64,000 bases of DNA from Aurantibrevibacter litoralis (GCF_034651555.1 NZ_JAYEEQ010000009.1:62001-126000), one strand, 5' to 3'; positions 26,759-35,793 are shown, counted from the stretch's first letter. Program-made: numbers and translations. The notes: generated by a model from the letters alone, not told the origin.

Positions 26759-28753
26759 ATGGATATAAAATTGCACATAGCAGCACTCCGGAAGGAACTG
26801 AATACCCATAATTACAATTATTATGTATTAGATGAACCAACCATAACGGATTATGAGTTTGATATCAAATTAAAAGAACTACAGGAGCTCGAAGCAAAAC
26901 ATCCGGAATATCAGGATGCCAATTCACCTACAATGCGCGTTGGCGGAACGGTAACCAAACAATTCAATACCGTGGTTCATGAGCATCGTATGTATTCGCT
27001 AGATAATTCGTATTCACTTGAAGATTTGGAGGAATGGGAGAAGCGCATACAACGTATTTTGGGTGACGCTGAAGTAGCATTTACCTGCGAATTGAAATAT
27101 GACGGGGCGTCCATCAACCTTACTTATGAAGATGGTAAATTAGTTCGTGCCGTAACAAGAGGCGATGGTTTCCAAGGTGACGATGTTACTGCCAATGTAA
27201 AAACCATACGTTCCGTACCGCTTCAATTACAAGGCGATTTTCCTCCAAAATTTGATATTCGTGGCGAAATTATTCTTCCTTTTAAAGGATTCGAGAAAAT
27301 GAATCAGGAACGTATTGAAATGGGCGAAGAACCGTATATGAATCCCAGAAACACGGCATCCGGTAGTTTAAAACTTCAGGACAGTACTGCTGTGGCACAG
27401 CGTCCTTTGGACTGTTTGTTGTATGGTATTAGTGGTTTTAATTTAAACATAAGCTCTCAGTTTGAAATGCTTGAAAAAGCACGCCAATGGGGGTTTAAAG
27501 TACCTTCTGTAGCCAAATTATGCAAGAGTAGGGAAGAGGTAATTGAGTTTGTCGCCTATTGGGATATACATCGTCATGAATTACCGTATGAAACCGATGG
27601 TGTAGTTATAAAGGTAAATAGACTAGATCAACAGGAAGAGCTCGGTTTCACGGCAAAATCCCCGCGATGGGCTATGGCCTACAAATTTAAATCGCAACAA
27701 GCAGCAACCATTCTAGAAACAATTACCTACCAGGTGGGCCGTACCGGAGCCATAACTCCTGTGGCCAATCTTAAACCGGTGCTGCTTGCCGGAACAACTG
27801 TTAAACGAGCCTCTTTGCACAATGCCGATCAAATTGAAAAGTTAGACATACGCGAAGGGGATACTGTTTTTGTAGAAAAAGGCGGAGAAATCATCCCAAA
27901 AATAATAGGAGTTGATTTTACCAAACGAACTTCCGCATCCAAACCCACATCGTATATTTCCCATTGTCCGGAATGCAAAACGCCATTGGTTCGTAGCGAA
28001 GGGGAGGCACAGCACTATTGCACCAACTACTACGGCTGTCCACCACAAATTACCGGGCGTATCCAGCATTTTATTTCCCGTAAAGCAATGGATATTGAAG
28101 GTATGGGAGCAGAAACCGTTGAACTTCTTTTTAAGGAAGGTTTGATACGTCATTATGCCGATCTTTACGAGCTTACCAAAGAACAACTTATCCCTTTGGA
28201 GCGGATGGCCGATAAATCGGCCGAAAATTTACTACTTGGCGTTGCCGCATCGGTACACATCCCCTTTGAGAGAGTACTTTTTGCGTTGGGAATCCGTTTC
28301 GTGGGTGAAACGGTAGCCAAAAAACTGGCAAAAGCGTATAAAAATATAGATGCCTTACAGGCCGCTACCTTGGAAGAACTGACTGCCGTAGATGAAATTG
28401 GGCCTCGCATTGCGCAAAGTGTGGTCGAATTTTTTCAGAATGAAATAAACCGAGAAATCATAAGTCGATTAAAAACCTATGGCTTGCAATTTGAAATTTC
28501 GGCAGATCAACTGATCAATCAAACAGAAATACTAAAAGGAAAGACCTTTGTTATTTCAGGAGTTTTTGAAAAAGTTAGCCGGGAAGATCTTAAAAAAATC
28601 ATCGAGGACAATGGGGGCAAAGTAGGTTCTTCCATATCTTCTAAAACAGATTTTTTGGTGGCAGGTGACAATATGGGTCCAAGTAAAAAAACAAAAGCCG
28701 AAGCACTTGGAGTACAAATCATTTCTGAAGACACCTTTTTGACAATGGTCTAA
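26759..28753 (+). CDS. ligA: NAD+-dependent DNA ligase
   Basis: Seals nicks in replication and repair using NAD+. Order: domain Ia (YYVLDEPTITDYEFD near residues 21-35), adenylation domain with nucleophile Lys113 in KYDG, the OB fold, a four-Cys zinc finger (CPEC then CTNYYGC, about 400-425), helix-hairpin-helix repeats (about 440-570), and a C-terminal BRCT domain (about 587-664, GKTFVISGVFEKVSREDLK). 664 residues is the standard length. About 85 bases without a feature separate it from prmC. Confidence 0.98.
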   Translation: MDIKLHIAALRKELNTHNYNYYVLDEPTITDYEFDIKLKELQELEAKHPEYQDANSPTMRVGGTVTKQFNTVVHEHRMYSLDNSYSLEDLEEWEKRIQRILGDAEVAFTCELKYDGASINLTYEDGKLVRAVTRGDGFQGDDVTANVKTIRSVPLQLQGDFPPKFDIRGEIILPFKGFEKMNQERIEMGEEPYMNPRNTASGSLKLQDSTAVAQRPLDCLLYGISGFNLNISSQFEMLEKARQWGFKVPSVAKLCKSREEVIEFVAYWDIHRHELPYETDGVVIKVNRLDQQEELGFTAKSPRWAMAYKFKSQQAATILETITYQVGRTGAITPVANLKPVLLAGTTVKRASLHNADQIEKLDIREGDTVFVEKGGEIIPKIIGVDFTKRTSASKPTSYISHCPECKTPLVRSEGEAQHYCTNYYGCPPQITGRIQHFISRKAMDIEGMGAETVELLFKEGLIRHYADLYELTKEQLIPLERMADKSAENLLLGVAASVHIPFERVLFALGIRFVGETVAKKLAKAYKNIDALQAATLEELTAVDEIGPRIAQSVVEFFQNEINREIISRLKTYGLQFEISADQLINQTEILKGKTFVISGVFEKVSREDLKKIIEDNGGKVGSSISSKTDFLVAGDNMGPSKKTKAEALGVQIISEDTFLTMV

Positions 28754-28862
28754 ATTTAAGAATATCACCTGCTACTTTTTTTTGATTCGTACACGTTTTG
28801 ACATTAGTTTTTCGCTATTGTTTGTATATTTAAAGCCTATTGTTTAATTCTATACCCATACC

Positions 28863-29696
28863 ATGAAAATCTACAAAACCACACAAGGCATCCTTATTGA
28901 AGTGAAAAACCAGTTTTACATAATTGAAAAGGATTGGGACGAATTTATAACCAATGATGCTGTTTATGATGATACATTGGCCTTAATTGGAACTCTTGCA
29001 CCTATTTCTAATGCCTCTGAAATAGTGTCAAAGCACCTCCTACCGCCTGTCGGAAAACAGGAAATTTGGGCCTCAGGGGTAACCTATTACAGTAGTCGGG
29101 AGGCACGGATGGAAGAATCTAAAGATGCGGGCGGTGGCGATTTCTATGATCGTGTATACGTTGCAGAACGTCCCGAATTGTTCTTTAAAAGCGCACCGTA
29201 CCGTGCCGTAGGGCATCTACAGCCCGTACGGATACGTAAAGATTCCCAATGGAATGTTCCAGAGCCCGAATTAACTTTGGTTATTACGCCCACTGAAAAA
29301 ATTATAGGATATACGATTGGGAATGATATGAGTTCCCGAGACATAGAGGGAGAAAATCCGCTTTACTTGCCTCAAGCCAAAAGTTATGATGGCGCTACAG
29401 CCATTGGACCTTGTATCTGGATTTCAAAAGAACCCATTGCTCCAAGCTCGAAGGTTCAAATAAAAATTGAGCGAAATGAGGAGGTCGTATTTCAAGGCCA
29501 AACCACACTCGATCAAATGAAGCGCAAACTACCCGAACTAGCATCGTATTTATACCGGGAAATGTCCTTCCCTCATGGAAGTCTTTTAATGACCGGAACC
29601 GGGGTGGTGCCTCCGGATGCCTTTACGTTGAATCATGGAGATCAAATTCATATATCCATAGATCACATTGGTACATTGACCAATGTGGTTGCTTAA
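28863..29696 (+). CDS. fumarylacetoacetate hydrolase family protein
   Basis: A 277-residue FAH-superfamily enzyme. The metal-binding acidic residues fall in VPEPELTLVITP (about residues 136-147), and the lid and active-site region is GYTIGNDMSSRDIEGENP with YLPQAKSYDGATAIGPCIW. The superfamily holds hydrolases, hydratases and decarboxylases acting on 2-oxo- or 2-hydroxy-acids from sugar or aromatic breakdown. No pathway partner is adjacent. Relatives linked to sugar-acid catabolism (2-keto-3-deoxy-L-fuconate hydrolase type) are one possibility; the substrate is not assigned. Confidence 0.88.
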   Translation: MKIYKTTQGILIEVKNQFYIIEKDWDEFITNDAVYDDTLALIGTLAPISNASEIVSKHLLPPVGKQEIWASGVTYYSSREARMEESKDAGGGDFYDRVYVAERPELFFKSAPYRAVGHLQPVRIRKDSQWNVPEPELTLVITPTEKIIGYTIGNDMSSRDIEGENPLYLPQAKSYDGATAIGPCIWISKEPIAPSSKVQIKIERNEEVVFQGQTTLDQMKRKLPELASYLYREMSFPHGSLLMTGTGVVPPDAFTLNHGDQIHISIDHIGTLTNVVA

Positions 29697-29725
29697 GAAC
29701 ATCTGCTGTTTACACTTTATCTGAT

Positions 29726-30028
29726 ATGGAAGGCCCCAAGGATTACAGTGCTTTTAACGACACTTTGCATGGAAATGCCCCGCCTGCAAAATGGCCAACG
29801 CCTTTGCAGGCAATGTGGTACGATGCTAAAGAAGATTGGCATAACGCCCACGAAATAGCGCAGGATATTCCGAACCCGGAGGGAGATTGGATTCATGCCT
29901 ATTTGCACAGAAAGGAAGGTGATGTCTACAATGCGCGGTATTGGTATAGAAAAGCCAATAAACCATTTCCTAGCCTTAGTTTGGAAGTGGAGCAGCGGGA
30001 GATTGTAAATGCGCTTTTAAAGTTATAA
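29726..30028 (+). CDS. conserved small protein of unknown function
   Basis: A 100-residue soluble protein without signal peptide. It is rich in Trp, His and Ala. The pattern ALQAMWYDAKEDWHNAHEIA in related form, then GDWIHAYLHRKEGDVYNARY and WYRKANKP, recurs in many bacterial hypothetical proteins (here the first segment reads LQAMWYDAKEDWHNAHE). The helix-turn-helix pairs of the type WxxAHxxA and GDxxNAxYWYxxA resemble a degenerate TPR/SEL1-like solenoid. It lies 30 bases after the FAH gene and probably shares its transcript. No function is known to me. Confidence 0.78.
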   Translation: MEGPKDYSAFNDTLHGNAPPAKWPTPLQAMWYDAKEDWHNAHEIAQDIPNPEGDWIHAYLHRKEGDVYNARYWYRKANKPFPSLSLEVEQREIVNALLKL

Positions 30029-30048
30029 CCCGAAATAAAAAAAAATTT

Positions 30049-30227
30049 GAAACTGACTATCCCCATGGCAAGCCATAGGGTATTTCGCCAGTTTCATTTT
30101 GGCCTTTGGGCCAAAATCCGAAATTTTGTATTTTACCTCACCCGGAACTGCAAAAAGATAGTTCCGACCTCTCCAAAGGAGAGGTAAATAGGAAACCCCG
30201 ACCCAAGGGTCGGGGAATCTTTAGATT
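30049..30227 (+). repeat. hairpin-rich intergenic repeat, copy 2
   Basis: A 179-base copy of the repeat also seen near 9.1 kb (opposite orientation) and, shortened, near 35.5 kb. On the plus strand it runs from GAAACTGACTA to AATCTTTAGATT with about five successive hairpins, including CCATGGC/GCCATAGG, ATTTTGGCC/GGGCCAAAAT, GGAACTGC/ATAGTTCC, ACCTCTCC/GGAGAGGT and CCCCGACCC/GGGTCGGGG. Its right end abuts a truncated acetyltransferase reading frame. The gap from 30029 to 30470 holds this repeat, that fragment and about 125 bases with nothing recognisable. Confidence 0.88.
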
Positions 30228-30344
30228 GAACTGTGCATAGAAAACATGTTCATCGCCATCCCTCGCTTTCAAATCGGCATCGAGTAACAAAACAAGCGCT
30301 AAAAAATCAGGATGCGCGGCATTCGCTCTTTTTAAAGTGATCAT
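30228..30344 (-). pseudogene. 5' fragment of a GNAT N-acetyltransferase gene, cut off by the repeat
   Basis: The minus strand encodes about 40 residues beginning MITLKRANAAHPDF and running through LVLLLDADLKARDGDEHVFY to AQFN. This is the usual N-terminus of a widespread GNAT subfamily, LDADL-x-x-RDG-x-x-H-x-FYAQFN. At AQFN the reading frame enters the repeat element and continues only as repeat-encoded residues. No acetyl-CoA-binding part is found beyond the repeat. The natural reading is a gene broken by insertion of, or deletion next to, the element. The family match is from memory of the motif. Confidence 0.65.
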
Positions 30345-30470
30345 CTTAGTTTTAAATATCCCCTAATGTATCGTACCTTCTCAGTTGTTTTTAAAAAAAT
30401 AAGTAATGCTATAATCACACTTTTTGATGTTTGCATTCCCTTTTGCAGAGGCCCACTTGGGCAGCACCTC

Positions 30471-31583
30471 TCACACCCTTAAAAATATTTTTTGTTGATA
30501 CAGCACATATAAAAAACACCACTGTATTCCTATAAAACAGAGGCCAAGAACTACCACATCGTAGGGCGATCCTACCATTTGTCCTAACCAAGTAAATAAG
30601 GCATCGGTGGTATAGGTCCAATTTATAAAAACACCTGACATGTAAATTAATATGGAATTCATACCAATCACTTTAAAGAAAAAGGCCCACTTCCGATAGC
30701 CCAATATATCGATTAGATAATAAAAAAGCGCCATCAATAAAAGGCTAATACCGCCGCATTGCAACACAAAAGAACTAGTCCACAAGTTCTTATTGATCGG
30801 AAAAACCAGATTCCAAATTTGGGCTAATACAATGAGGATAAATCCCACTATCACTAATTTCAGTGCTGTTTTAGTACGGTTTTCGAGATCTGTTTTACGC
30901 AATAACGTTCCCGTAAAAATGCCCAAAAGAGCGGTACTAATGGCAGGAAGCGTAGAAATAAGCCCTTCCGGATCGTGTATCCCTTTGTATAATTTTCCGG
31001 GCATTAGGGTACGATCTAAATAGGAAACAAAATTTCCTTCCATACTCAAATCGCCCATCGCATAGCCGGGGGCGGCATTGAAAGCCAATAGTGCCCAATA
31101 TCCAAAAAGCAGAACTGTACACCAAATGGCTTGCCCCCTAGTTGTAAAATATAAATAGATGATATTGGCAAACATATAGGCAAGACCAATACGCCCAAGC
31201 ACGCTGCCAAAACGAATTTCCGCAATGGGTTTTAGTTCTAACCCATTGTTATATACAATGCCTAATAAAACCAAAATAAGACCTCTTCTAAGAATTTTTT
31301 TTAAAAGTGCCGTCTTACTCTTACCGCTTTCCAATTGTTTTCCTAGAGCATACGGCGATGAGACCCCTGCTAAGAATAAAAATAGTGGAAATATGACATC
31401 ATAGGCTGCAAAACCATGCCAGCTTGGATGCGTAAATTGTACGGATAATGATTCCCACAAGGGAGATTTGGTAATTTCGGCAAGTTTGTGAAATACCTCT
31501 TCTGCACCAATAATCCAGAACATATCAAAACCGCGAAGGGCATCTAAGGAATAAAGCCTTTGTGTATTAAGTGTAATTTTCAT
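30471..31583 (-). CDS. NagX-like transmembrane acyltransferase (DUF5009/HGSNAT-type)
   Basis: A membrane protein of 370 residues with about ten hydrophobic segments. The opening RLYSLDALRGFDMFWIIGAEEV and the segment HPSWHGFAAYDVIFPLFLFLAG (about residues 52-73) match the bacterial relatives of heparan-alpha-glucosaminide N-acetyltransferase, in which a membrane-embedded His carries the acetyl group to an amino sugar. His58 (ThrHisProSerTrpHis) lies in this block. It is about 30 bases after the NIPSNAP gene on the same strand. Sugar acylation during glycan recycling is likely, but the acceptor is not known. Confidence 0.85.
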   Translation of the reverse strand: MKITLNTQRLYSLDALRGFDMFWIIGAEEVFHKLAEITKSPLWESLSVQFTHPSWHGFAAYDVIFPLFLFLAGVSSPYALGKQLESGKSKTALLKKILRRGLILVLLGIVYNNGLELKPIAEIRFGSVLGRIGLAYMFANIIYLYFTTRGQAIWCTVLLFGYWALLAFNAAPGYAMGDLSMEGNFVSYLDRTLMPGKLYKGIHDPEGLISTLPAISTALLGIFTGTLLRKTDLENRTKTALKLVIVGFILIVLAQIWNLVFPINKNLWTSSFVLQCGGISLLLMALFYYLIDILGYRKWAFFFKVIGMNSILIYMSGVFINWTYTTDALFTWLGQMVGSPYDVVVLGLCFIGIQWCFLYVLYQQKIFLRV

Positions 31584-31615
31584 AAAAACGGTGGTTAGGG
31601 TTTGGTGGTATAGGT

Positions 31616-32389
31616 TTAATAATCGGAATACTCGGTGGGGTACAGCATCCTCGCATCATTCTTAGACATATTATTTTGATAATAGGGATCTACTTTTAAT
31701 TGAGACCACACAGCCGATTCTCCAAAGGCCTTCCAATGGGCATCTCGACTTTCTTGATTTTCAAAAGTAGTCATATACACTAAATTAGGCATGTGTGCTC
31801 CGGAAAGTACTTCACCGTAGAAAACGGCATTAAATCCCAATTGCTCAAAAAGAGCCACCTCGCCACCCTCGTTAAACATGTGTACCTTGTTTCGATAGAG
31901 CGCCTCTGTAGGCGATTCATAGCTGCGAAGTTCATAAATTCTATCCGTACGAGGTCCCGTTAAAGGGGAAGGGCGTAGGCCGGGCATTTGTTCAAAAGCG
32001 TATAGCAATACCGATTCTATACGCACATAAGGGGGTTGATTATAAGCAGCGTTTAGATAGGCTGCGCCCGCAGCGTTATGTAGTTCATCTTTTAAAATAA
32101 TTTCGGCAGTAGTTTGAAATTCTTCCAAAGACGCATACGGCGTTAAAACATATATTTTCTTTATAGAATCTGTGGCAATGGTTTTGGGTTTAAACACACC
32201 AATATTGGAAATCCCTGTCCTTTTTAATGCCGGTAAATAAGCATCTTTCAAATACGCATCTGTGATACTAATTTGTGTGTCAGAGGATAGTGTATATATC
32301 TTAAGTTGAAAATAGGAGCGTTGCTGCGCCTGCACATTTAGGAATATACTTATCAAAATAAAAAAGGGGTATTGCATAATATACTTCAT
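31616..32389 (-). CDS. exported NIPSNAP family protein
   Basis: A 257-residue protein with a signal peptide (MKYIMQYPFFILISIFLNVQAQ, about residues 1-22). It holds two ferredoxin-like NIPSNAP/dimeric alpha-beta barrel repeats: YFQLKIYTLSSDTQISITDAYL (about 25-130) and RIYELRSYESPTEALYRNKV with GFNAVFYGEVLSG (about 145-257). Bacterial NIPSNAP proteins are common in Bacteroidetes and Planctomycetes, with no settled function. It is the first gene of a unit with the membrane acyltransferase. Confidence 0.87.
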   Translation of the reverse strand: MKYIMQYPFFILISIFLNVQAQQRSYFQLKIYTLSSDTQISITDAYLKDAYLPALKRTGISNIGVFKPKTIATDSIKKIYVLTPYASLEEFQTTAEIILKDELHNAAGAAYLNAAYNQPPYVRIESVLLYAFEQMPGLRPSPLTGPRTDRIYELRSYESPTEALYRNKVHMFNEGGEVALFEQLGFNAVFYGEVLSGAHMPNLVYMTTFENQESRDAHWKAFGESAVWSQLKVDPYYQNNMSKNDARMLYPTEYSDY

Positions 32390-32485
32390 GGTGGTAGATA
32401 AGGTTTAAAAATGAGCATGGAAAGTACTTCTTTTTTTTGGGATTTAGAACTACTATTTCAAGGAATCCATTTTTGAACACATGAT

Positions 32486-34798
32486 TTAAAAGTCGCTATG
32501 CTTTCTAATTTTAATAACTACTGATTTGGAGGTGGGGGTATTGCTGTAGTCTGCCGTGCTATCTATAGGTACCAGCACATTGGCCTCCGGAAAATAGGTC
32601 GCCACACATTGCTCCGGAATCTGATAGGGAACAATGATAAATTTCGATGCGATACGTTCGCTATTGTTGTGGCTATTATACAGATCCACTACATCCCCTG
32701 AAACAAAACCGCATTTTTCTATGTCCCGCGGATTGATCAAAACAATCCTCCTTTCATTCTTAATTCCCCTATACCGATCATTTAGGCCGTAAATGGTAGT
32801 GTTAAATTGATCGTGACTCCGTATGGTCATCATCAGGAATTCGTCTTCTTGTAATTTAGTTGCGACCACGTTTGAAATACTAAAATTAGCCTTTCCGGTA
32901 TGGGTATAATATTGGTTGCTTCGTGCCGCATTTGGCAAATAGAATCCGCCCGGTTTCCTTACTCTTTCGTTATAGTTGTGAAATCCGGGAATGCATTTTT
33001 CTATACAATACCTAATGGTGTCATAATTCATATAAAACGACTTCCAATCGATGGTATTGTGGGGAAGCGTCGCCAAAGCCAATCGGCAAACTATTTCGGG
33101 TTCACTCAACAGTTTTTCGGAAATCGGTGCTAAATTTCCTTTACTTTGATGCACCACGCCCATGGAGTTCTCTACAGTTACAAATTGTGGTTCGCCATTG
33201 ATGCTATCTAGGTCTGTTCGGGCCAGACAAGGAAGAATTAGTGCTTCTTTTCCGTGAATAAGGTGACTTCGGTTTAATTTGGTGGCTACATGAACCGTTA
33301 AATCACACTTTTGTAACGCTTTTGCCGTATAATAGGTATCCGGCGTAGCCGATAAAAAATTGCCGCCCATAGCAAAAAATACTTTGGCAGCACCCGAATG
33401 CATAGCTTTTATGCTGGCAACGGTATCATAACCGTTTTCTCTTGGTGGGCTGAATTGAAACTCCTTTTCCAGATTGTCCAACAAGGATTTAGGAGGTTTT
33501 TCATAAATTCCCATCGTACGATCACCCTGCACATTACTATGTCCGCGTACGGGACAGGTGCCCGCTCCGGGTTTACCGATACTCCCTTTTAGCAGCAAAA
33601 TATTTACCACTTCTTTAATGGTGTTTACTGCATTTTTGTGCTGGGTAAGTCCCATAGCCCAACAGGCAATAATCTTATTCTTTTGAGATAGTATTTGAGC
33701 TACTTTTTTCAGCTCATCTAAGGGAATCCCACATGTAGCAACCAATGCTGCACTATCTAATTGATTTAAATGTGTCTTGTAGGCCTCAAAACCAGCTGTT
33801 TTATCTTGGATAAAGCCTTGATCCAAAACCTTCCCCGGGCGTTGTGCTTCTTCTTCCAGCAGTAATTTTGCAAGAACCTGCAGCAATGCCATATCTCCAT
33901 TAATTTTCACTTGCAAATACAGATCAGCCAGTTTTGTAGTACCACCCATTAATCCGGTTAGTTGCTGCGGATTAGCAAAGCGAACCATCCCTGCTTCTAT
34001 AATTGGGTTTATTACGATTATCATTGCGCCACGCTGTTTGGCCTTTTGAAGTGCCGTTAACATGCGTGGGTGATTGGTACCCGGATTCTGACCCAAAATA
34101 AGAATCACTTCGGATTCATTAAAGTCGTCAAGGGTAACACTACCTTTCCCTATACCCAAAGTTTCTGATAGTGCCACACCACTACTTTCATGACACATAT
34201 TACTACAGTCCGGAAGGTTGTTTGTGCCATATGCGCGTACAAAAAGTTGATACAAAAATGCGGCCTCGTTGCTGGTTCTTCCGGAAGTATAAAAAATAGC
34301 CTCATTGGGGCTTTTTAACCCATTGAGGTGTTTTGCTATTTTTTGAAACGCATTTTCCCAGGAAATTTCTTCATAGTAATCGCTTCCAGGCGCTACATAC
34401 ATGGGTTGGGCGATACGCCCTTTTTTTCCTATTTCAAAATCGGAAAGCGCAGCTAAATAGGATATACTATGTTGCTCAAAGAATAGGGCATCTACCTTTT
34501 TGCTTGTAGCTTCTTCTGCGATGGCCTTAGCTCCATTTTCACAATATTCACCCAACCTACTTCGTTCATCATCGGGATCGGGCCAAGCGCAACCGGGGCA
34601 ATCGAATCCATTATATTGATTCAGTTTATGTAATGCTCTAACGCCCCGACCAATTCCCATCGACCCAAAAACGTGCCGAATTGATGATAAAATTGCCGGA
34701 ACACCTGCGGCAACCTTTTTGGCATTTGAACGCTGTAAACCCGTTAATTGAGTAGACGACTCAGGGTTTGGGACAGTATTTTTTTCAACCTTACCCAT
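32486..34798 (-). CDS. FdhF/YdeP family molybdopterin oxidoreductase
   Basis: A 770-residue formate dehydrogenase H-like protein of the YdeP family. The N-terminal CPGC (Cys67, Cys70) belongs to the cysteine set near the pterin/Fe-S site. Cys202 in SNMCHESSG is the likely Mo ligand. Other blocks are GQNPGTNHPRML, WAMGLTQHKNAVNTIKEV and CPVRGHSNVQGDRTMGI, with the C-terminal molybdopterin dinucleotide domain from about residue 650 (RSHDQFNTTIYGLNDRYRG). There is no Tat signal, so it is cytosolic. No electron-transfer subunit is adjacent, while FdhD lies about 1 kb upstream. Formate as substrate is not established for this family. Confidence 0.93.
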   Translation of the reverse strand: MGKVEKNTVPNPESSTQLTGLQRSNAKKVAAGVPAILSSIRHVFGSMGIGRGVRALHKLNQYNGFDCPGCAWPDPDDERSRLGEYCENGAKAIAEEATSKKVDALFFEQHSISYLAALSDFEIGKKGRIAQPMYVAPGSDYYEEISWENAFQKIAKHLNGLKSPNEAIFYTSGRTSNEAAFLYQLFVRAYGTNNLPDCSNMCHESSGVALSETLGIGKGSVTLDDFNESEVILILGQNPGTNHPRMLTALQKAKQRGAMIIVINPIIEAGMVRFANPQQLTGLMGGTTKLADLYLQVKINGDMALLQVLAKLLLEEEAQRPGKVLDQGFIQDKTAGFEAYKTHLNQLDSAALVATCGIPLDELKKVAQILSQKNKIIACWAMGLTQHKNAVNTIKEVVNILLLKGSIGKPGAGTCPVRGHSNVQGDRTMGIYEKPPKSLLDNLEKEFQFSPPRENGYDTVASIKAMHSGAAKVFFAMGGNFLSATPDTYYTAKALQKCDLTVHVATKLNRSHLIHGKEALILPCLARTDLDSINGEPQFVTVENSMGVVHQSKGNLAPISEKLLSEPEIVCRLALATLPHNTIDWKSFYMNYDTIRYCIEKCIPGFHNYNERVRKPGGFYLPNAARSNQYYTHTGKANFSISNVVATKLQEDEFLMMTIRSHDQFNTTIYGLNDRYRGIKNERRIVLINPRDIEKCGFVSGDVVDLYNSHNNSERIASKFIIVPYQIPEQCVATYFPEANVLVPIDSTADYSNTPTSKSVVIKIRKHSDF

Positions 34799-35168
34799 TT
34801 AACTTATTTGCCGCAGGATTGGGGTAGTTGTCTGATTGATCTTCAACGGATTCATCCATACACACAAAATCTTTTTCAATCAACAGGTGTAACGTTTCAC
34901 CACTTTCGAGTGCCACTGTATGTGCATAGCCCACTTGCTCGGAGGTCCACCATTCGTTCGCCATTGCAGCAGGCATGAATACAGTAATCGTTTCTTCTAA
35001 AAACTGCGCATCGAGATGTGTAAGGTCTTTTTTTGTTTTTATGCCATAGGCAAATCGACTTGAACTAAACTTGGTTTCCTCTGCCAAATATCCTTTAGTT
35101 GCTACGGTCGCTACCTCGGAGCGTGTGAGCCGCAAACGAATCGTATTTCCTTTAATTCTAATTTTCAC
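34791..35168 (-). CDS. DUF7009-like small protein linked to the molybdoenzyme
   Basis: A 125-residue cytosolic protein, MKIRIKGNTIRLRLTRSEVA then GIKTKKDLTHLDAQFLEETI, ending with the segment HLLIEKDFVCMDESVEDQ. It looks like the DUF7009 family, small proteins found beside molybdenum enzymes. It overlaps the molybdoenzyme start by eight bases, so translation is coupled. A maturation or chaperone role is inferred from that coupling and from FdhD in the same neighbourhood. I recognise no catalytic motif; a single Cys lies near the C-terminus. Confidence 0.78.
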   Translation of the reverse strand: MKIRIKGNTIRLRLTRSEVATVATKGYLAEETKFSSSRFAYGIKTKKDLTHLDAQFLEETITVFMPAAMANEWWTSEQVGYAHTVALESGETLHLLIEKDFVCMDESVEDQSDNYPNPAANKLNG

Positions 35169-35518
35169 TCGAATAAAATTAAGTTAAACATTTCATTTTA
35201 AATCTTTTACATCATATAACAGCGTGTTGCTATTCTTCATCCCTTTTTGATGTATTCGCTACGCGTTAACTGTACGAAATTGCGCCCTCAGCGGGTCATA
35301 GCTCCAAAATGTGGAAAGCCCTTATACGTTGATTCCTTTAGGCATTATTGACCGATAAAAGATCAATTCACTTGATTTCCCCATCTACAAAAGGAGAAAA
35401 GTGCTTCTAGAATGAAACTACACCTCCAAAAATACAGGATTTAGAACAAAAATTCCTGTTAAATCATCAAACCGACCTATTTTAGAGACAATCAGTTCCG
35501 TTTCATATAGAATTTCGA

Positions 35519-35563
35519 GAAACTGACTAGCCCCGAAGCTTGGCTCGGTGAATTCTTTAGATT
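35519..35563 (+). repeat. hairpin-rich repeat, copy 3 (shortened)
   Basis: This 45-base remnant keeps both ends of the element, GAAACTGACTA on the left and the degenerate CCCCGAAGCTTGGCTCGG hairpin followed by AATTCTTTAGATT on the right. The inner 130 bases of copies 1 and 2 are missing. It lies in the 625-base gap between fdhD and the DUF7009-like gene. Confidence 0.65.
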
Positions 35564-35593
35564 ATAATGACTTCGTTTTTTAGTATTTATAAC

Positions 35594-35733
35594 CGTTGTT
35601 CATTTTGACTTGATTTCGTCGATTTTTGACCTGATCTAAAGGGTAAAGAAATCTTCATTACTTCCTTCAGGATCGAAGCAATTAATGAAGATTTCAGTAT
35701 CAAATAAACACCAAATAATCAAAATGAACAACG
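35594..35733. repeat. nested inverted repeat (MITE-like or structured RNA)
   Basis: A perfect 15-base inverted repeat (CGTTGTTCATTTTGA and its complement) bounds 140 bases. Within it lies a second perfect 13-base inverted repeat (GAAATCTTCATTA at 35648-35660 with its complement at 35683-35695), and inside that CTTC faces GAAG. No obvious target-site duplication flanks it and no reading frame lies within. The rest of the gap 35169-35793 holds the shortened repeat and otherwise nothing recognisable. Confidence 0.75.
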
Positions 35734-35793
35734 TATTATTTTAAAGGTTCCCTAATGGGTTTATATCAAGTCCTATTTTTGATGTGTACTACT

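Noticed and set aside
30138..30344. 68-codon frame read as an intact small gene
   Set aside because: Its second half is repeat sequence; only the first 40 codons resemble a GNAT protein, so it is called a fragment.
35169..35500. Further gene remnants before repeat copy 3
   Set aside because: Several short frames exist but none gives a recognisable peptide; treated as non-coding.
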